Source of the DNA: Nocardia transvalensis NBRC 15921
GTDB lineage: Bacteria > Actinomycetota > Actinomycetes > Mycobacteriales > Mycobacteriaceae
NCBI RefSeq assembly: GCF_000308875.1
Contig: NZ_BAGL01000128.1
Span: 124,001-188,000, forward strand
DNA length: 64,000 nucleotides
Direction: 5' to 3'
Part shown: piece by piece, positions 53,593 to 61,245 of the stretch
How positions within the stretch are numbered: position 1 is the first letter of the stretch
Layout of the letters: each line of letters starts with the position of its first letter
Notes under the pieces: generated by a model
Databases searched by the model: none
What the model was told of the DNA's origin: nothing
What the model saw: the letters and a program-made list of their open reading frames with translations, nothing else
Program-made: the position numbers and the translations under genes

Positions 53593-53973
53593 CTAGAGGT
53601 CGCCGAAGACTTCGAGCGGGAACGGCGGCTCCGCCAGCGGGCGTACCGCGAGTCGCATGAGAATCAGCTGGTTGTCGTCCTCGCTGATCGCATGTAGCGC
53701 CAACTCGTAGCAGCGCGCGCACCGATGCACGAGGGCCCATTCGCCGCCGCGGCGCACCGCGATCGACAGCGGAGCCATGCGTCCGCGGCACTCGGATACG
53801 CCGCCCTCGACGTGGTCGAGGGTGTGACACGAGTGCAGGCAACTCGGGCAGTGATTGCGCCTGCTGTTTCCGGGCGTGAGCGCGGAAACGGTGAGCCCGC
53901 AGCGGAGGCAGGTGAAAGTACCGGTCTTCGCGGCCGGACTGGGTTCGTTCTGAGCGGAAATATGGTGGGACAA
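53593..53973 (-). CDS. RNHCP-domain protein, second copy
   Basis: 126 residues with the same domain: FTCLRCGLTVSALTPGNSRR, NHCPSCLHSCHTLDHVEGGV, CRGRMAPLSIAVRRGGEWAL, VHRCARCYELALHAISEDDN. The PGDR box of the other copy is replaced by EGGVSE, and CLKC by CARC, so the pair has diverged. The 5' region up to about 54250 holds no further gene. Confidence 0.85.
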   Translation of the reverse strand: MSHHISAQNEPSPAAKTGTFTCLRCGLTVSALTPGNSRRNHCPSCLHSCHTLDHVEGGVSECRGRMAPLSIAVRRGGEWALVHRCARCYELALHAISEDDNQLILMRLAVRPLAEPPFPLEVFGDL

Positions 53974-54255
53974 CCCGGATCACTCCTTGGCGGAAAGCTG
54001 ATGTGCACACAGCAGGAGTAGGCCGAGCGCGCCTCGACGACGCGGAAAGTCGGTTCAGTGCGTGGGGCCGGCGGAGAGGCTGGCCGAGTACGCACCCTGA
54101 GGCGCTCTCGGCGCGGGCTGGGGCATAAATCAGTCCTTCCGCCAGTCGAATCGCATGCGCGTCGTCCGCACCCGAGCACCGTAGCAACGGCCGCCCGCAC
54201 TCCGCCATCGAATTGTCCGGTCCGATGGCCGGACCTGAACCAACCTCGCCCCTGG

Positions 54256-54528
54256 TCAGCCGAGCCCTTGGGCGAACCCCCCATCGACGATCAATTCGGT
54301 GCCTCGGTCAGTTCCGCGACACCCATGCTCGGTGTGAGGATGAAGCCGGGAGCCACCGCATCGACACGGATGTTGCGTGGCAGCATTTCGGCGGCAAGTA
54401 CTTTCGAGAACGCGCGTACGGCCTCCTTCGCCGCGGAGTAGGCGCTGAGCCTGGGGAAGATCCGATCGTTGGACACCGTCGTGAAGACGATGCTCGCGTC
54501 GCCGAGGGTTGTGAACTCGGCGACACCA
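54256..54528 (-). pseudogene. C-terminal fragment of a short-chain dehydrogenase
   Basis: The frame TTLGDASIVFTTVSNDRIFP, LSAYSAAKEAVRAFSKVLAA (catalytic Tyr-x3-Lys), IRVDAVAPGFILTPSMGVAE is an SDR C-terminal half. A frame change after ELTEAP, with part of the C-terminal helices missing, leads to ELIVDGGFAQGLG and a stop. The cofactor-binding half is absent. To the right (54530-54714) a short plus-strand frame with a helix (RVIAEDLRTGLERMNRDIAE) is another unassigned fragment. Confidence 0.7.
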
Positions 54529-54714
54529 TATGCGCCGCGGCCGGATCCAGTTCCGCGGCCGGCGTGCCGACCCGGGTGATCGCCGAGGACCTACGTACCG
54601 GACTCGAACGGATGAACCGCGACATCGCCGAACGAGAGGCCGCTCGCTCGATCTTGCAATCGATCCTCGCGAGCGACCCGCGCTCGCAGGCCGCCCGGTC
54701 GAGTGGCATCGTTC

Positions 54715-55437
54715 CTAGGTCTTGGCGGGAGCCGTCGTGAGCTGCGCTACCAGGGTCTCGGCGAGGGGGCGCGACGATGCGGGGTTTTGGCCGGTGTAGA
54801 GGTTGCCGTCCTTGGTGATGTGTTCGGTCCACGGCGTGCCGCTCTGCTCGAAGGCGCCGCCGGCATCGACGAGCCGGTTCTCGAGCAGCCAGGCCGCCTT
54901 GTCGGCGAAACCGACCTGTGCTTCTTCGGCGTTGCTGAAACCGGTGACTTTGCGCCCGGTGAACAGCCAGGAGCCGTCGGCGGTGCGGGCCGGTAGCAGC
55001 GCTGCCGGTCCGTGGCACACGGCAGCGACGGGTTTGCTCGCGGCGGTGAAGTCGGAAAGCAGGGCACCGAACCGATCCGACACGGCCAGATCTTCCATCG
55101 GCCCGTGGCCGCCGGGAACGAAGACCAGGTCGTAGTCCTCGGCACGGACGGTATTCAGGTCGGCCGGGGACGCCAGCGTGTCGGCGATGCTGTCGAGGTA
55201 GGCACGGAAGCGCTCGCCTGGTTCGGTTGCGCCGCCGTTCATTTCGGGTGTGAATCCCGCCTCGTCGGCGACCGGACGTACCCCGCCCGGGGTCGCGACA
55301 GTGATGTCGAATCCGGCGGCGGTGAAGACCTCGTGCGGTACGGCGAGCTCCTCGGGCCAGTAGCCACACGGATGCTTCGTGCCGTCGGCGAGTGTCCAAT
55401 GATCCGATCCGGAAACTGCGAAAAGTACGCGTGTCAT
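54715..55437 (-). CDS. Hsp31/DJ-1-type protein, probable glyoxalase III or chaperone
   Basis: 240 residues from ATG 55437. The layout follows yeast Hsp31: DGTKHPCGYWPEELAVPHEV (conserved Glu29/30), FVPGGHGPMEDL, the nucleophile elbow AAVCHGPAALL (Cys141-His142) and ITKDGNLYTGQNPASSRPLA near the end. Hsp31-type proteins convert methylglyoxal and glyoxal to lactate and glycolate without glutathione, or act as protein chaperones. The gene is divergent from the monooxygenase operon, whose first gene is a relative, with a duplicated dyad in the shared promoter, so both directions are probably controlled together. Confidence 0.85.
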   Translation of the reverse strand: MTRVLFAVSGSDHWTLADGTKHPCGYWPEELAVPHEVFTAAGFDITVATPGGVRPVADEAGFTPEMNGGATEPGERFRAYLDSIADTLASPADLNTVRAEDYDLVFVPGGHGPMEDLAVSDRFGALLSDFTAASKPVAAVCHGPAALLPARTADGSWLFTGRKVTGFSNAEEAQVGFADKAAWLLENRLVDAGGAFEQSGTPWTEHITKDGNLYTGQNPASSRPLAETLVAQLTTAPAKT

Positions 55438-55644
55438 GTGCTGGCTCTCCGTTGGGTGAATGCCGAAAATGGTGGCGCTCCCCAGGCTAGGTCGGCTGAT
55501 CGCACTGGTGGAGAGACCGAGTTCGTTTGCGACACAAATCCGTTGGATCGCGATATCGCACACCGAACTGGCGCGGAATGGGCACAGGTTGAGCAGGAAC
55601 GCGGTACCGCGGGGGTGTCCGGCGCGGTTTGCTGTGATCCGAAC

Positions 55645-55689
55645 AGTAACCGAGGTCACACTGCGATCCCGAGAGTAACCGAGGTCACA
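55645..55689. promoter_or_regulatory. Tandem dyad operator in the divergent promoter of the monooxygenase operon
   Basis: The 16-base sequence AGTAACCGAGGTCACA occurs twice, at 55645-55660 and 55674-55689, 29 bases apart; flanking bases GATCC upstream are also shared. Each copy contains an imperfect palindrome GTAACC-GA-GGTCAC. The second copy ends 31 bases before the start codon at 55721. Tandem dyads at this spacing suit two dimers of a regulator on one face of the helix. The regulator gene is not in this window. Confidence 0.7.
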
Positions 55690-55720
55690 TTTCCACCCGC
55701 AACGCAGCAGGAGGTAGCCG

Positions 55721-56758
55721 ATGACCACAATCGCCTATCTGGTCTCGAGCGCCGGCACGATCACGATGGCTGACGGCTCCACACACCCGACCGGATACTT
55801 CGCCGAGGAGGCGCTGAAGCCGTACAAGGCATTCCGTGCCGCCGGCTTCGATGTCACGGTCGTCACCCCGGACGGCAACGCGCCGACTGCGGACCCGTAC
55901 GGCCTGCAGTGGTTTTTCCATTACCCGGAGGAGGACAAGGACTACCTCAGTTCCGTGGTCCGGACATTTGCCCATGACGTGGACGACATCCGATTCACGT
56001 TGCACCACAACACAGAACTCGGTCTCGCCGCGGCCCGGCGAATCGCTCTCCTGCTGGAAGCCGAGGGCTACAGTTTCGCCGACGCGCACGAACTGGTCAG
56101 CAAGGCAGCCAAGGTTGCCTGGCGTCAGGACCGCCGGCTCGCCGACGTCATGGTCGAGGACGGAATCGACGGCGGGCTCACGAGCGCCGCGATCCATCAG
56201 GCGACAGCCGACCAACGTGCGGCCAGCGAATCCCTCGCGCGTGAACGCAAGTCCGAGCTGGAGGCCATCGAGGGCTTCAACCACCCGGTGGATCTTCGGT
56301 CGCTGAGCGAGGACGCCATGGCCACGTTCGACGCCGTGTTTGCGCCGGGAGGACATGGCCCGATGGTGGATCTTGCCGGAAATCCCGATGTCGGACGACT
56401 CCTGGTGGCGTTGCACAGCAAGGCCGCACCCATCGCCTCGCTGTGTCACGGCCCAGCGCTGATGCTGTCCGCTCCGGAACGTGCGGACGGCCAGTGGCTG
56501 TTCGACGGCTACCGCATGACGTGCTTCACCGACGAGGAAGAGGTCCAAACCGAGCCCGGCAGGCTCGGGCTGCCCTGGTTCGTCGACACCGCGCTCAAGA
56601 ACGCCGGCGCGGTCTTCGACGACGGCCCGGCCGCATGGGTGAGCCATGTGGTCGTCGACCGCCATGTCATCACCGGGCAGAACCCCGGATCGACCGAAGC
56701 CGTCGCGGCCGCGGTTGTCACCGCCTTGCACAAGCGGTCCGTCCGAGAGGCGGCCTGA
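55721..56758 (+). CDS. Hsp31/DJ-1-like protein with a long internal insertion
   Basis: 345 residues from ATG 55721 behind AGGAGG. Ends match Hsp31-type proteins: DGSTHPTGYFAEEALKPYKA (Glu29/30), FAPGGHGPMVDL, ASLCHGPALML (Cys242-His243) and VDRHVITGQNPGSTEAVAAA. Between residues 55 and 200 there is a mostly helical insertion (LAAARRIALLLEAEGYSFAD, RQDRRLADVMVEDGIDGG) about 100 residues longer than in the divergent relative. It is the first gene of the operon; the next starts 38 bases after its stop. Glyoxal-type aldehyde removal or chaperone action for the monooxygenase are both possible; neither is shown. Confidence 0.8.
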   Translation: MTTIAYLVSSAGTITMADGSTHPTGYFAEEALKPYKAFRAAGFDVTVVTPDGNAPTADPYGLQWFFHYPEEDKDYLSSVVRTFAHDVDDIRFTLHHNTELGLAAARRIALLLEAEGYSFADAHELVSKAAKVAWRQDRRLADVMVEDGIDGGLTSAAIHQATADQRAASESLARERKSELEAIEGFNHPVDLRSLSEDAMATFDAVFAPGGHGPMVDLAGNPDVGRLLVALHSKAAPIASLCHGPALMLSAPERADGQWLFDGYRMTCFTDEEEVQTEPGRLGLPWFVDTALKNAGAVFDDGPAAWVSHVVVDRHVITGQNPGSTEAVAAAVVTALHKRSVREAA

Positions 56759-56796
56759 GCGTTGTGTCGTTGCTACGCCGAAACAGGAGAACACCC

Positions 56797-57231
56797 GTGA
56801 TCAACAGCAGCCCACAGGACGTCGTACTCGGCTTCCTCATCGCGTTCGCGGGCAGGGATCCCGACCGCGCTGTCGCGCACGTCGCCGACGGTGCGGCGGT
56901 GAATGTGTACGCCCTGGGCGTGCACGATTCGGGCGCGACGGTGATACGCACGGTTGTCGAGGATCTGCTGCGCGCATTTCCCGACTTGATTGTCACCGTC
57001 AAGAAGGTTGTCACCACCGGAAACGTCGTGACGGCGGAAATCAAAATTCAGGGCACCCAGGCGAATTCGTACGCCGGTGCCATCAATCAGGAGAAGCACC
57101 TCGATCTGGACGAGGTCTGGCGATTCGCTGTCGAGGGTGACCGGATCACACGGATCGACGCGTACTGGTGCCAGCAGCAGCTGTACCGACGCCTCGGCGT
57201 CAAGCGGTTCGACCACGTCGCGCTCGTATAA
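56797..57231 (+). CDS. SnoaL-fold protein 1
   Basis: 144 residues from GTG 56797 behind CAGGAGA. The alpha+beta barrel pattern is PQDVVLGFLIAFAGRDPDRA, VEDLLRAFPDLIVTVKKVVT, VVTAEIKIQGTQANSYAGAI and LDEVWRFAVEGDRITRIDAY. Typical SnoaL catalytic Asp/His positions cannot be assigned with confidence. Relatives are hydroxylases, cyclases, epimerases or limonene-epoxide-hydrolase-like enzymes; an epoxide or hydroxylated intermediate of the monooxygenase is a plausible substrate, by context only. The next SnoaL gene starts 13 bases later. Confidence 0.8.
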   Translation: MINSSPQDVVLGFLIAFAGRDPDRAVAHVADGAAVNVYALGVHDSGATVIRTVVEDLLRAFPDLIVTVKKVVTTGNVVTAEIKIQGTQANSYAGAINQEKHLDLDEVWRFAVEGDRITRIDAYWCQQQLYRRLGVKRFDHVALV

Positions 57232-57244
57232 AAGGAGACCGAAG

Positions 57245-57727
57245 ATGACCCGATCATCGACCCTCGGCGCGCCGCGAACCGCGTCTCGGAATGCCGCTGT
57301 CGTCGCGGAGTTCTTCGAACGCTACCGCGCACACGATGTCGACGGGATGACCGACCTCTGCTCGGTCAATGCCGACTTCTCGTACCCGCCGTTCGAAATG
57401 TGGGGAAAGCAGCGCGTTCTGCGCGGCGACGGCAAGGTCGGCACTGTCGGCAAGGCCATCTGGACGGGACTGATCGCCGCCTTTCCCGACCTGACCAACA
57501 CCGTCCACACCATCGAGGCCAACGAGGACGGCGACGTCGTGGCGCAAGTGGATATCGGTGGCACGCAACAGTATCCGTGGGGATATGTACTCCCGGCGGG
57601 CAAGGCGTACACCGAACCGCACCTGTTCGTGTTCAAGGTCTCGGGCGACGGTCTCATCGACTCCATCACCGGTTACTGGAACAACGCCGGCCTCAGCCGG
57701 CAACTCGGCCACATGGAAGTCGACTAA
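57245..57727 (+). CDS. SnoaL-fold protein 2
   Basis: 160 residues from ATG 57245 behind AAAGGAGA. VVAEFFERYRAHDVDGMTDL, NADFSYPPFEMWGKQRVLRG, IWTGLIAAFPDLTNTVHTIE and VVAQVDIGGTQQYPWGYVLP, FVFKVSGDGLIDSITGYWNN trace a SnoaL/ester cyclase-like barrel. It shares the fold with the preceding product but little sequence, so the two may act as a heterodimer or in successive steps. The alpha subunit follows six bases after its stop. Confidence 0.82.
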   Translation: MTRSSTLGAPRTASRNAAVVAEFFERYRAHDVDGMTDLCSVNADFSYPPFEMWGKQRVLRGDGKVGTVGKAIWTGLIAAFPDLTNTVHTIEANEDGDVVAQVDIGGTQQYPWGYVLPAGKAYTEPHLFVFKVSGDGLIDSITGYWNNAGLSRQLGHMEVD

Positions 57728-57733
57728 GGAGAA

Positions 57734-59269
57734 ATGTCAATGCTGTTGAAGCGAGAAGAGTGGCAGGGGTTCGTCCGCGATGTCGACTGGACGCTCACCT
57801 ATGTCGACGACGAGGCCGTCTATCCGGAATGGCATTCCGGCACAGGCAAGGTGCCTCGTGAGGCGTGGTCCGGGTGGGAGGAATCCTACAAGGTCACCTA
57901 CCCGGAATACGTTGCGACCCAACGCGAGAAGGAAGCGTCGGCGTACGCGGTGAAGGCGGCGCTGCAGCGGTCGAGCACGTTCGAGAATCTGGACGAGGGC
58001 TGGAAGTCGGCAACGAAGATGCATTTCGGCGGTGTCGCACTCGTCGAGTACGCCGCGGTGCTCGGCGAGTTGAAGATGGCGCGATTCGGTCTCAACGGCG
58101 CGTGGCGGAACATGGCGACGTTCGGACAGCTCGACGAGCTCCGGCACGCGCAGATCACGACGTTCTTCGGGCACGAGTTCATCGCCAAGGACCCCCAGTA
58201 CGACTGGACTCAGAAAACGTTCCACACCAACGACTGGGTGCCGGTCGCGCTGCGAAACCTGTTCGACGGCATGATCACCGCACCCAATGTGGTCGATCTC
58301 GCGATCGAGCTGCCGTTCACCTTCGAAACCGGCTTCACCAACCTGCAGTTCATCGCGCTGTCCGCCGACGCCCTCGAGTCCGGCGACGTGAACTTCGCGA
58401 ACATGATCTCCTCCATTCAGACCGACGAGGCCCGGCACTCACAGCAGGGCGGGCCGACGATGGAGATCCTCGTCGAACACGATCCGGTGCGCGCGCAATG
58501 GGTTATCGACAAGAGCTTCTGGGGCTCCGCCCGCGCCTTCGCCGCCCTGACCGGACCGGCGATGGACTACTACACGCCGCTCGAGCACCGCAAGCAGTCC
58601 TATCGAGAGTTCATGGAGGAATGGATCATCGATCAGTTCGTCCACACGATCGAGGACTACGGCCTGAAGAAGCCGTGGTACTGGGACGAATTCATCCGCG
58701 GTCTCGACACCTGGCATCACGGACTGCACATGGGCTTGTGGTATTGGCGTCCCACGTTGTGGTGGCGGCCGAAGGCCGGGGTCAGCAAGGACGAACGTGC
58801 GTGGCTGGCGGCCAAATACCCCACGTGGGAACTGCTGTACGGCGACAAGTGGGACGTCATGATCGACCAGGTCAACGCCGACAACATCGAGGCGACCCTG
58901 CCCGAGACGCTGCCGTGGCTGTGCAGTACCTGCCATCTGCCCTGCTGCAATGCCACGCCGTCGCGTGACGGGAAGTGGCGGGTGCGCAACTGGGAGCTGG
59001 ACTACGACGGCCGCAAGTACCACTTCTGCACCAACGCGTGCCGGCAGATCTTCTGGAAGGACCGCGACAACGTCAACCACGAAACCCTGATCGACCGGTT
59101 CCTGGACGGACAGATCCAGCCGATGGACGTCGGCGGAATCCTGAACTACATGGGACTGACACCCGATGTCATGGGCGACGACCCGGATTACGCCGCCTGG
59201 ACGCGTGACTACATCGGACGTGCCGCTGCCGGTCTCGCCGGTGCTCCCACGGAGGTGGCAACCAAATGA
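57734..59269 (+). CDS. Soluble diiron monooxygenase, alpha (catalytic) subunit
   Basis: 511 residues, close to TmoA of toluene 4-monooxygenase along its whole length. Diiron ligands are all present: Glu105, Glu135-x2-His138, Glu198 and Glu232-x2-His235 (ELRH, DEARH boxes). Pocket residues equivalent to TmoA Phe176, Phe196, Thr201 and Phe205 are kept, but TmoA Gly103 is Val104 and Ile100 is Val101, which should reshape the cavity. The C-terminus (about 425-460) carries a Cys set (CSTCHLPCC, YHFCTNACRQIFW) like a YHS zinc knuckle, lost in TmoA. ATG 57740 is better spaced from AAGGAG than 57734. It hydroxylates or epoxidises a small hydrophobic substrate. Confidence 0.93.
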   Translation: MSMLLKREEWQGFVRDVDWTLTYVDDEAVYPEWHSGTGKVPREAWSGWEESYKVTYPEYVATQREKEASAYAVKAALQRSSTFENLDEGWKSATKMHFGGVALVEYAAVLGELKMARFGLNGAWRNMATFGQLDELRHAQITTFFGHEFIAKDPQYDWTQKTFHTNDWVPVALRNLFDGMITAPNVVDLAIELPFTFETGFTNLQFIALSADALESGDVNFANMISSIQTDEARHSQQGGPTMEILVEHDPVRAQWVIDKSFWGSARAFAALTGPAMDYYTPLEHRKQSYREFMEEWIIDQFVHTIEDYGLKKPWYWDEFIRGLDTWHHGLHMGLWYWRPTLWWRPKAGVSKDERAWLAAKYPTWELLYGDKWDVMIDQVNADNIEATLPETLPWLCSTCHLPCCNATPSRDGKWRVRNWELDYDGRKYHFCTNACRQIFWKDRDNVNHETLIDRFLDGQIQPMDVGGILNYMGLTPDVMGDDPDYAAWTRDYIGRAAAGLAGAPTEVATK

Positions 59270-59574
59270 CTCGAGCAACCCCTGTTGCACTCGGTCCCGA
59301 GGATCGCGCCCCCGAGCTGGTGCCGTTGAACGCGATCTTCGCCACCGATTTCGTGCAGATCTTGGTGCCCGTCACGACCGCGGCCACCATGGCCGAAGTC
59401 GCGGCGGCGGTAGCGCACCACGTCGAGGGCAAGCGCGTTCGGGCGCTGCCCTACCACAAGGTGGTCCTCCACAACGGTCGCGCTCTACCCGACGACATGA
59501 CCGTCGCGGAGGCGGGAATCGCTCCGCTCGACCACATCGCAGTGGAATACGTTGTCCCGGAGGTCACGTCATGA
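59266..59574 (+). CDS. Diiron monooxygenase gamma subunit (TmoB-like)
   Basis: 102 residues; the ATG overlaps the alpha stop (ATGA). VPLNAIFATDFVQILVPVTT, VAHHVEGKRVRALPYHKVVL, GRALPDDMTVAEAGIAPLDH has the ubiquitin-like beta-grasp pattern of TmoB. In T4MO this subunit completes the (alpha-beta-gamma)2 hydroxylase. It is about 15 residues longer at the N-terminus than TmoB. Confidence 0.85.
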   Translation: MTRATPVALGPEDRAPELVPLNAIFATDFVQILVPVTTAATMAEVAAAVAHHVEGKRVRALPYHKVVLHNGRALPDDMTVAEAGIAPLDHIAVEYVVPEVTS

Positions 59575-59876
59575 GCGTCGTCGGTCCCATCCTGCGTATG
59601 GGAGATCACGTCGAAGAAGTCATCGCGGCGATCCGCGACGACAATCCCACCCAAGACATCGCGGTCGTGGATCGCGGCTCCTACATTCGCGTGCAGGGAC
59701 ACGATCGGATAAGGCTCACCGAGAACACGCTTCGCGCCTATCTCGGGGCCGACTACGAGATTCGCTCGTTCGGAACGATGATGTCCTCCTTCGTCGGACG
59801 CGTCATCACCAACAGCGACGAAATCGTCTGGGAAAGCATCAAGCGCCCCACGTCCGAAGGAGCACTCGCACCATGA
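59571..59876 (+). CDS. Diiron monooxygenase coupling/effector protein (TmoD-like)
   Basis: 101 residues, ATG overlapping the preceding stop. VVGPILRMGDHVEEVIAAIR, DIAVVDRGSYIRVQGHDRIR and LTENTLRAYLGADYEIRSFG match the MmoB/TmoD effector fold. These proteins bind the hydroxylase next to the active site and tune oxygen activation. The C-terminus (RVITNSDEIVWESIK) is conserved. Confidence 0.88.
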   Translation: MSVVGPILRMGDHVEEVIAAIRDDNPTQDIAVVDRGSYIRVQGHDRIRLTENTLRAYLGADYEIRSFGTMMSSFVGRVITNSDEIVWESIKRPTSEGALAP

Positions 59877-60916
59877 CCGCCGACGCGCGCAAACCCCGTC
59901 CCCGGCGCACATTCAGTGCGTTCGGTGACGTTCGGAAAATGCCGAGTGAGTACGAGATCGTCACGCACGGTCAGAACTGGACGACCCGTCCGAACCGCAA
60001 TTCCGTCTTCGAGCAGAACCCGTCGTCGGCGCCGAACCTGTGGTTCCAGACCTACCGTGACAACACGGCTTTGCAGGCGGACGACTGGGAGAGGTTTCGC
60101 GACCCGGACCAGTACACGTACCGGATGTATGTGAACGCCCAGGCGGAAGCCGAGTCGCGGGTGCACGGCATTCTCGAGCAGTACGCGGCCCTGGGCGCAG
60201 ATTCCACCTTGGCGCCGGGGTGGGTGGAGACGCTGGCCACGGTCTACACGCCGTCGCGCTACCCGGTGCACGGCTTCCAGCAGATCGAGGCCTACATCGG
60301 CTACCTCGCTCCGACGTCGTACGTGACCAACACAGCCGGGCTGTCGACAGCGGACTTCCTGCGCCGCGTCACCACGATCGCTTACCGAACCCGGGGACTA
60401 CAACAAGCTCAACCGAATTCGGGAATCGGTACCGATCGCGAGCGGCAACTGTGGGAAACCCATACCGACTGGCAGCCCACGCGGAAGGCCGTCGAGACCG
60501 CGTTGGCCACCTACGACTGGGGGGAGGCGTTCACCGCGCTGAACCTTGTCCTGCTTCCGACCCTCGACGATGTGCTCACTCGTCAGTTCGGGGAGATCGC
60601 CCGCGACAATGGTGACGAACTCGCGTGGCTGCTCCAGGGTTTCCTCGACCATGACAACCAGCGCCGCAACCGCTGGAGCAAGGCCCTGGCGGCTTTCGCG
60701 ATCGGGCAGCGTCCCGCCACCGCGAAGGCGATCGCGAAATGGGTCGCGAAATGGTCGCCGATCGCGGACGCCGCCGCGCACGGCATCGCGACGATGCTCG
60801 CCGCGACCCCCGAGCACCCACGCGATGCCGACGACGTCTCGGCGGCGGCCCGGCGCACTCGCGAGGCGTTCGTCGACGAACTGCTCGAGCCGGCCGAGGG
60901 GGCGAGCGTGCCATGA
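59873..60916 (+). CDS. Diiron monooxygenase beta subunit (TmoE-like)
   Basis: 347 residues from the ATG that overlaps the effector stop; the frame is open upstream but the overlap fixes the start. RRTFSAFGDVRKMPSEYEIV, TYRDNTALQADDWERFRDPD, YTPSRYPVHGFQQIEAYIGY and LNLVLLPTLDDVLTRQFGEI follow TmoE. Diiron ligands are absent, as in all beta subunits, which are structural. Slightly longer than TmoE (about 327). Confidence 0.9.
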   Translation: MTADARKPRPRRTFSAFGDVRKMPSEYEIVTHGQNWTTRPNRNSVFEQNPSSAPNLWFQTYRDNTALQADDWERFRDPDQYTYRMYVNAQAEAESRVHGILEQYAALGADSTLAPGWVETLATVYTPSRYPVHGFQQIEAYIGYLAPTSYVTNTAGLSTADFLRRVTTIAYRTRGLQQAQPNSGIGTDRERQLWETHTDWQPTRKAVETALATYDWGEAFTALNLVLLPTLDDVLTRQFGEIARDNGDELAWLLQGFLDHDNQRRNRWSKALAAFAIGQRPATAKAIAKWVAKWSPIADAAAHGIATMLAATPEHPRDADDVSAAARRTREAFVDELLEPAEGASVP

Positions 60917-61245
60917 CCGAGAACGGCACCGAGACACGGAATTGGCAAGAAACGCAGCACATCGACGATCTGTGGGAAGACGAGATGGTCGGCGTCGAAG
61001 TCGACGGCAAGAAGGTCCTCCTGGTCAACGCCGGGGGAGAGGTTCGTGCCTACGAGAACCGATGCCCCCATCAGGCCTGGCCGCTCGACGAGGGCGACCT
61101 CGACGGAGGGCAGCTCACCTGCGTGAACCACATGTGGACCTTCGACGCGCTGACCGGTGCCGGCATCAACCCGTGTGATCACGCGTTGAAGGCGTTCCCC
61201 TGTCGCGTAGACGTCGACGGGATGATCGAGGTCGATCTCGGATGA
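60913..61245 (+). CDS. Rieske-type ferredoxin (TmoC-like)
   Basis: 110 residues, ATGA overlap with the beta stop. Rieske ligands are Cys51-x-His53 (ENRCPHQAWPL) and Cys70-x2-His73 (LTCVNHMWTFD). VDGKKVLLVNAGGEVRAYEN and the C-terminal AFPCRVDVDGMIEVDL complete the fold. It carries electrons from the reductase to the hydroxylase. Its position after the beta gene differs from the tmo/iso order, where it precedes the effector gene. Confidence 0.93.
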   Translation: MTENGTETRNWQETQHIDDLWEDEMVGVEVDGKKVLLVNAGGEVRAYENRCPHQAWPLDEGDLDGGQLTCVNHMWTFDALTGAGINPCDHALKAFPCRVDVDGMIEVDLG

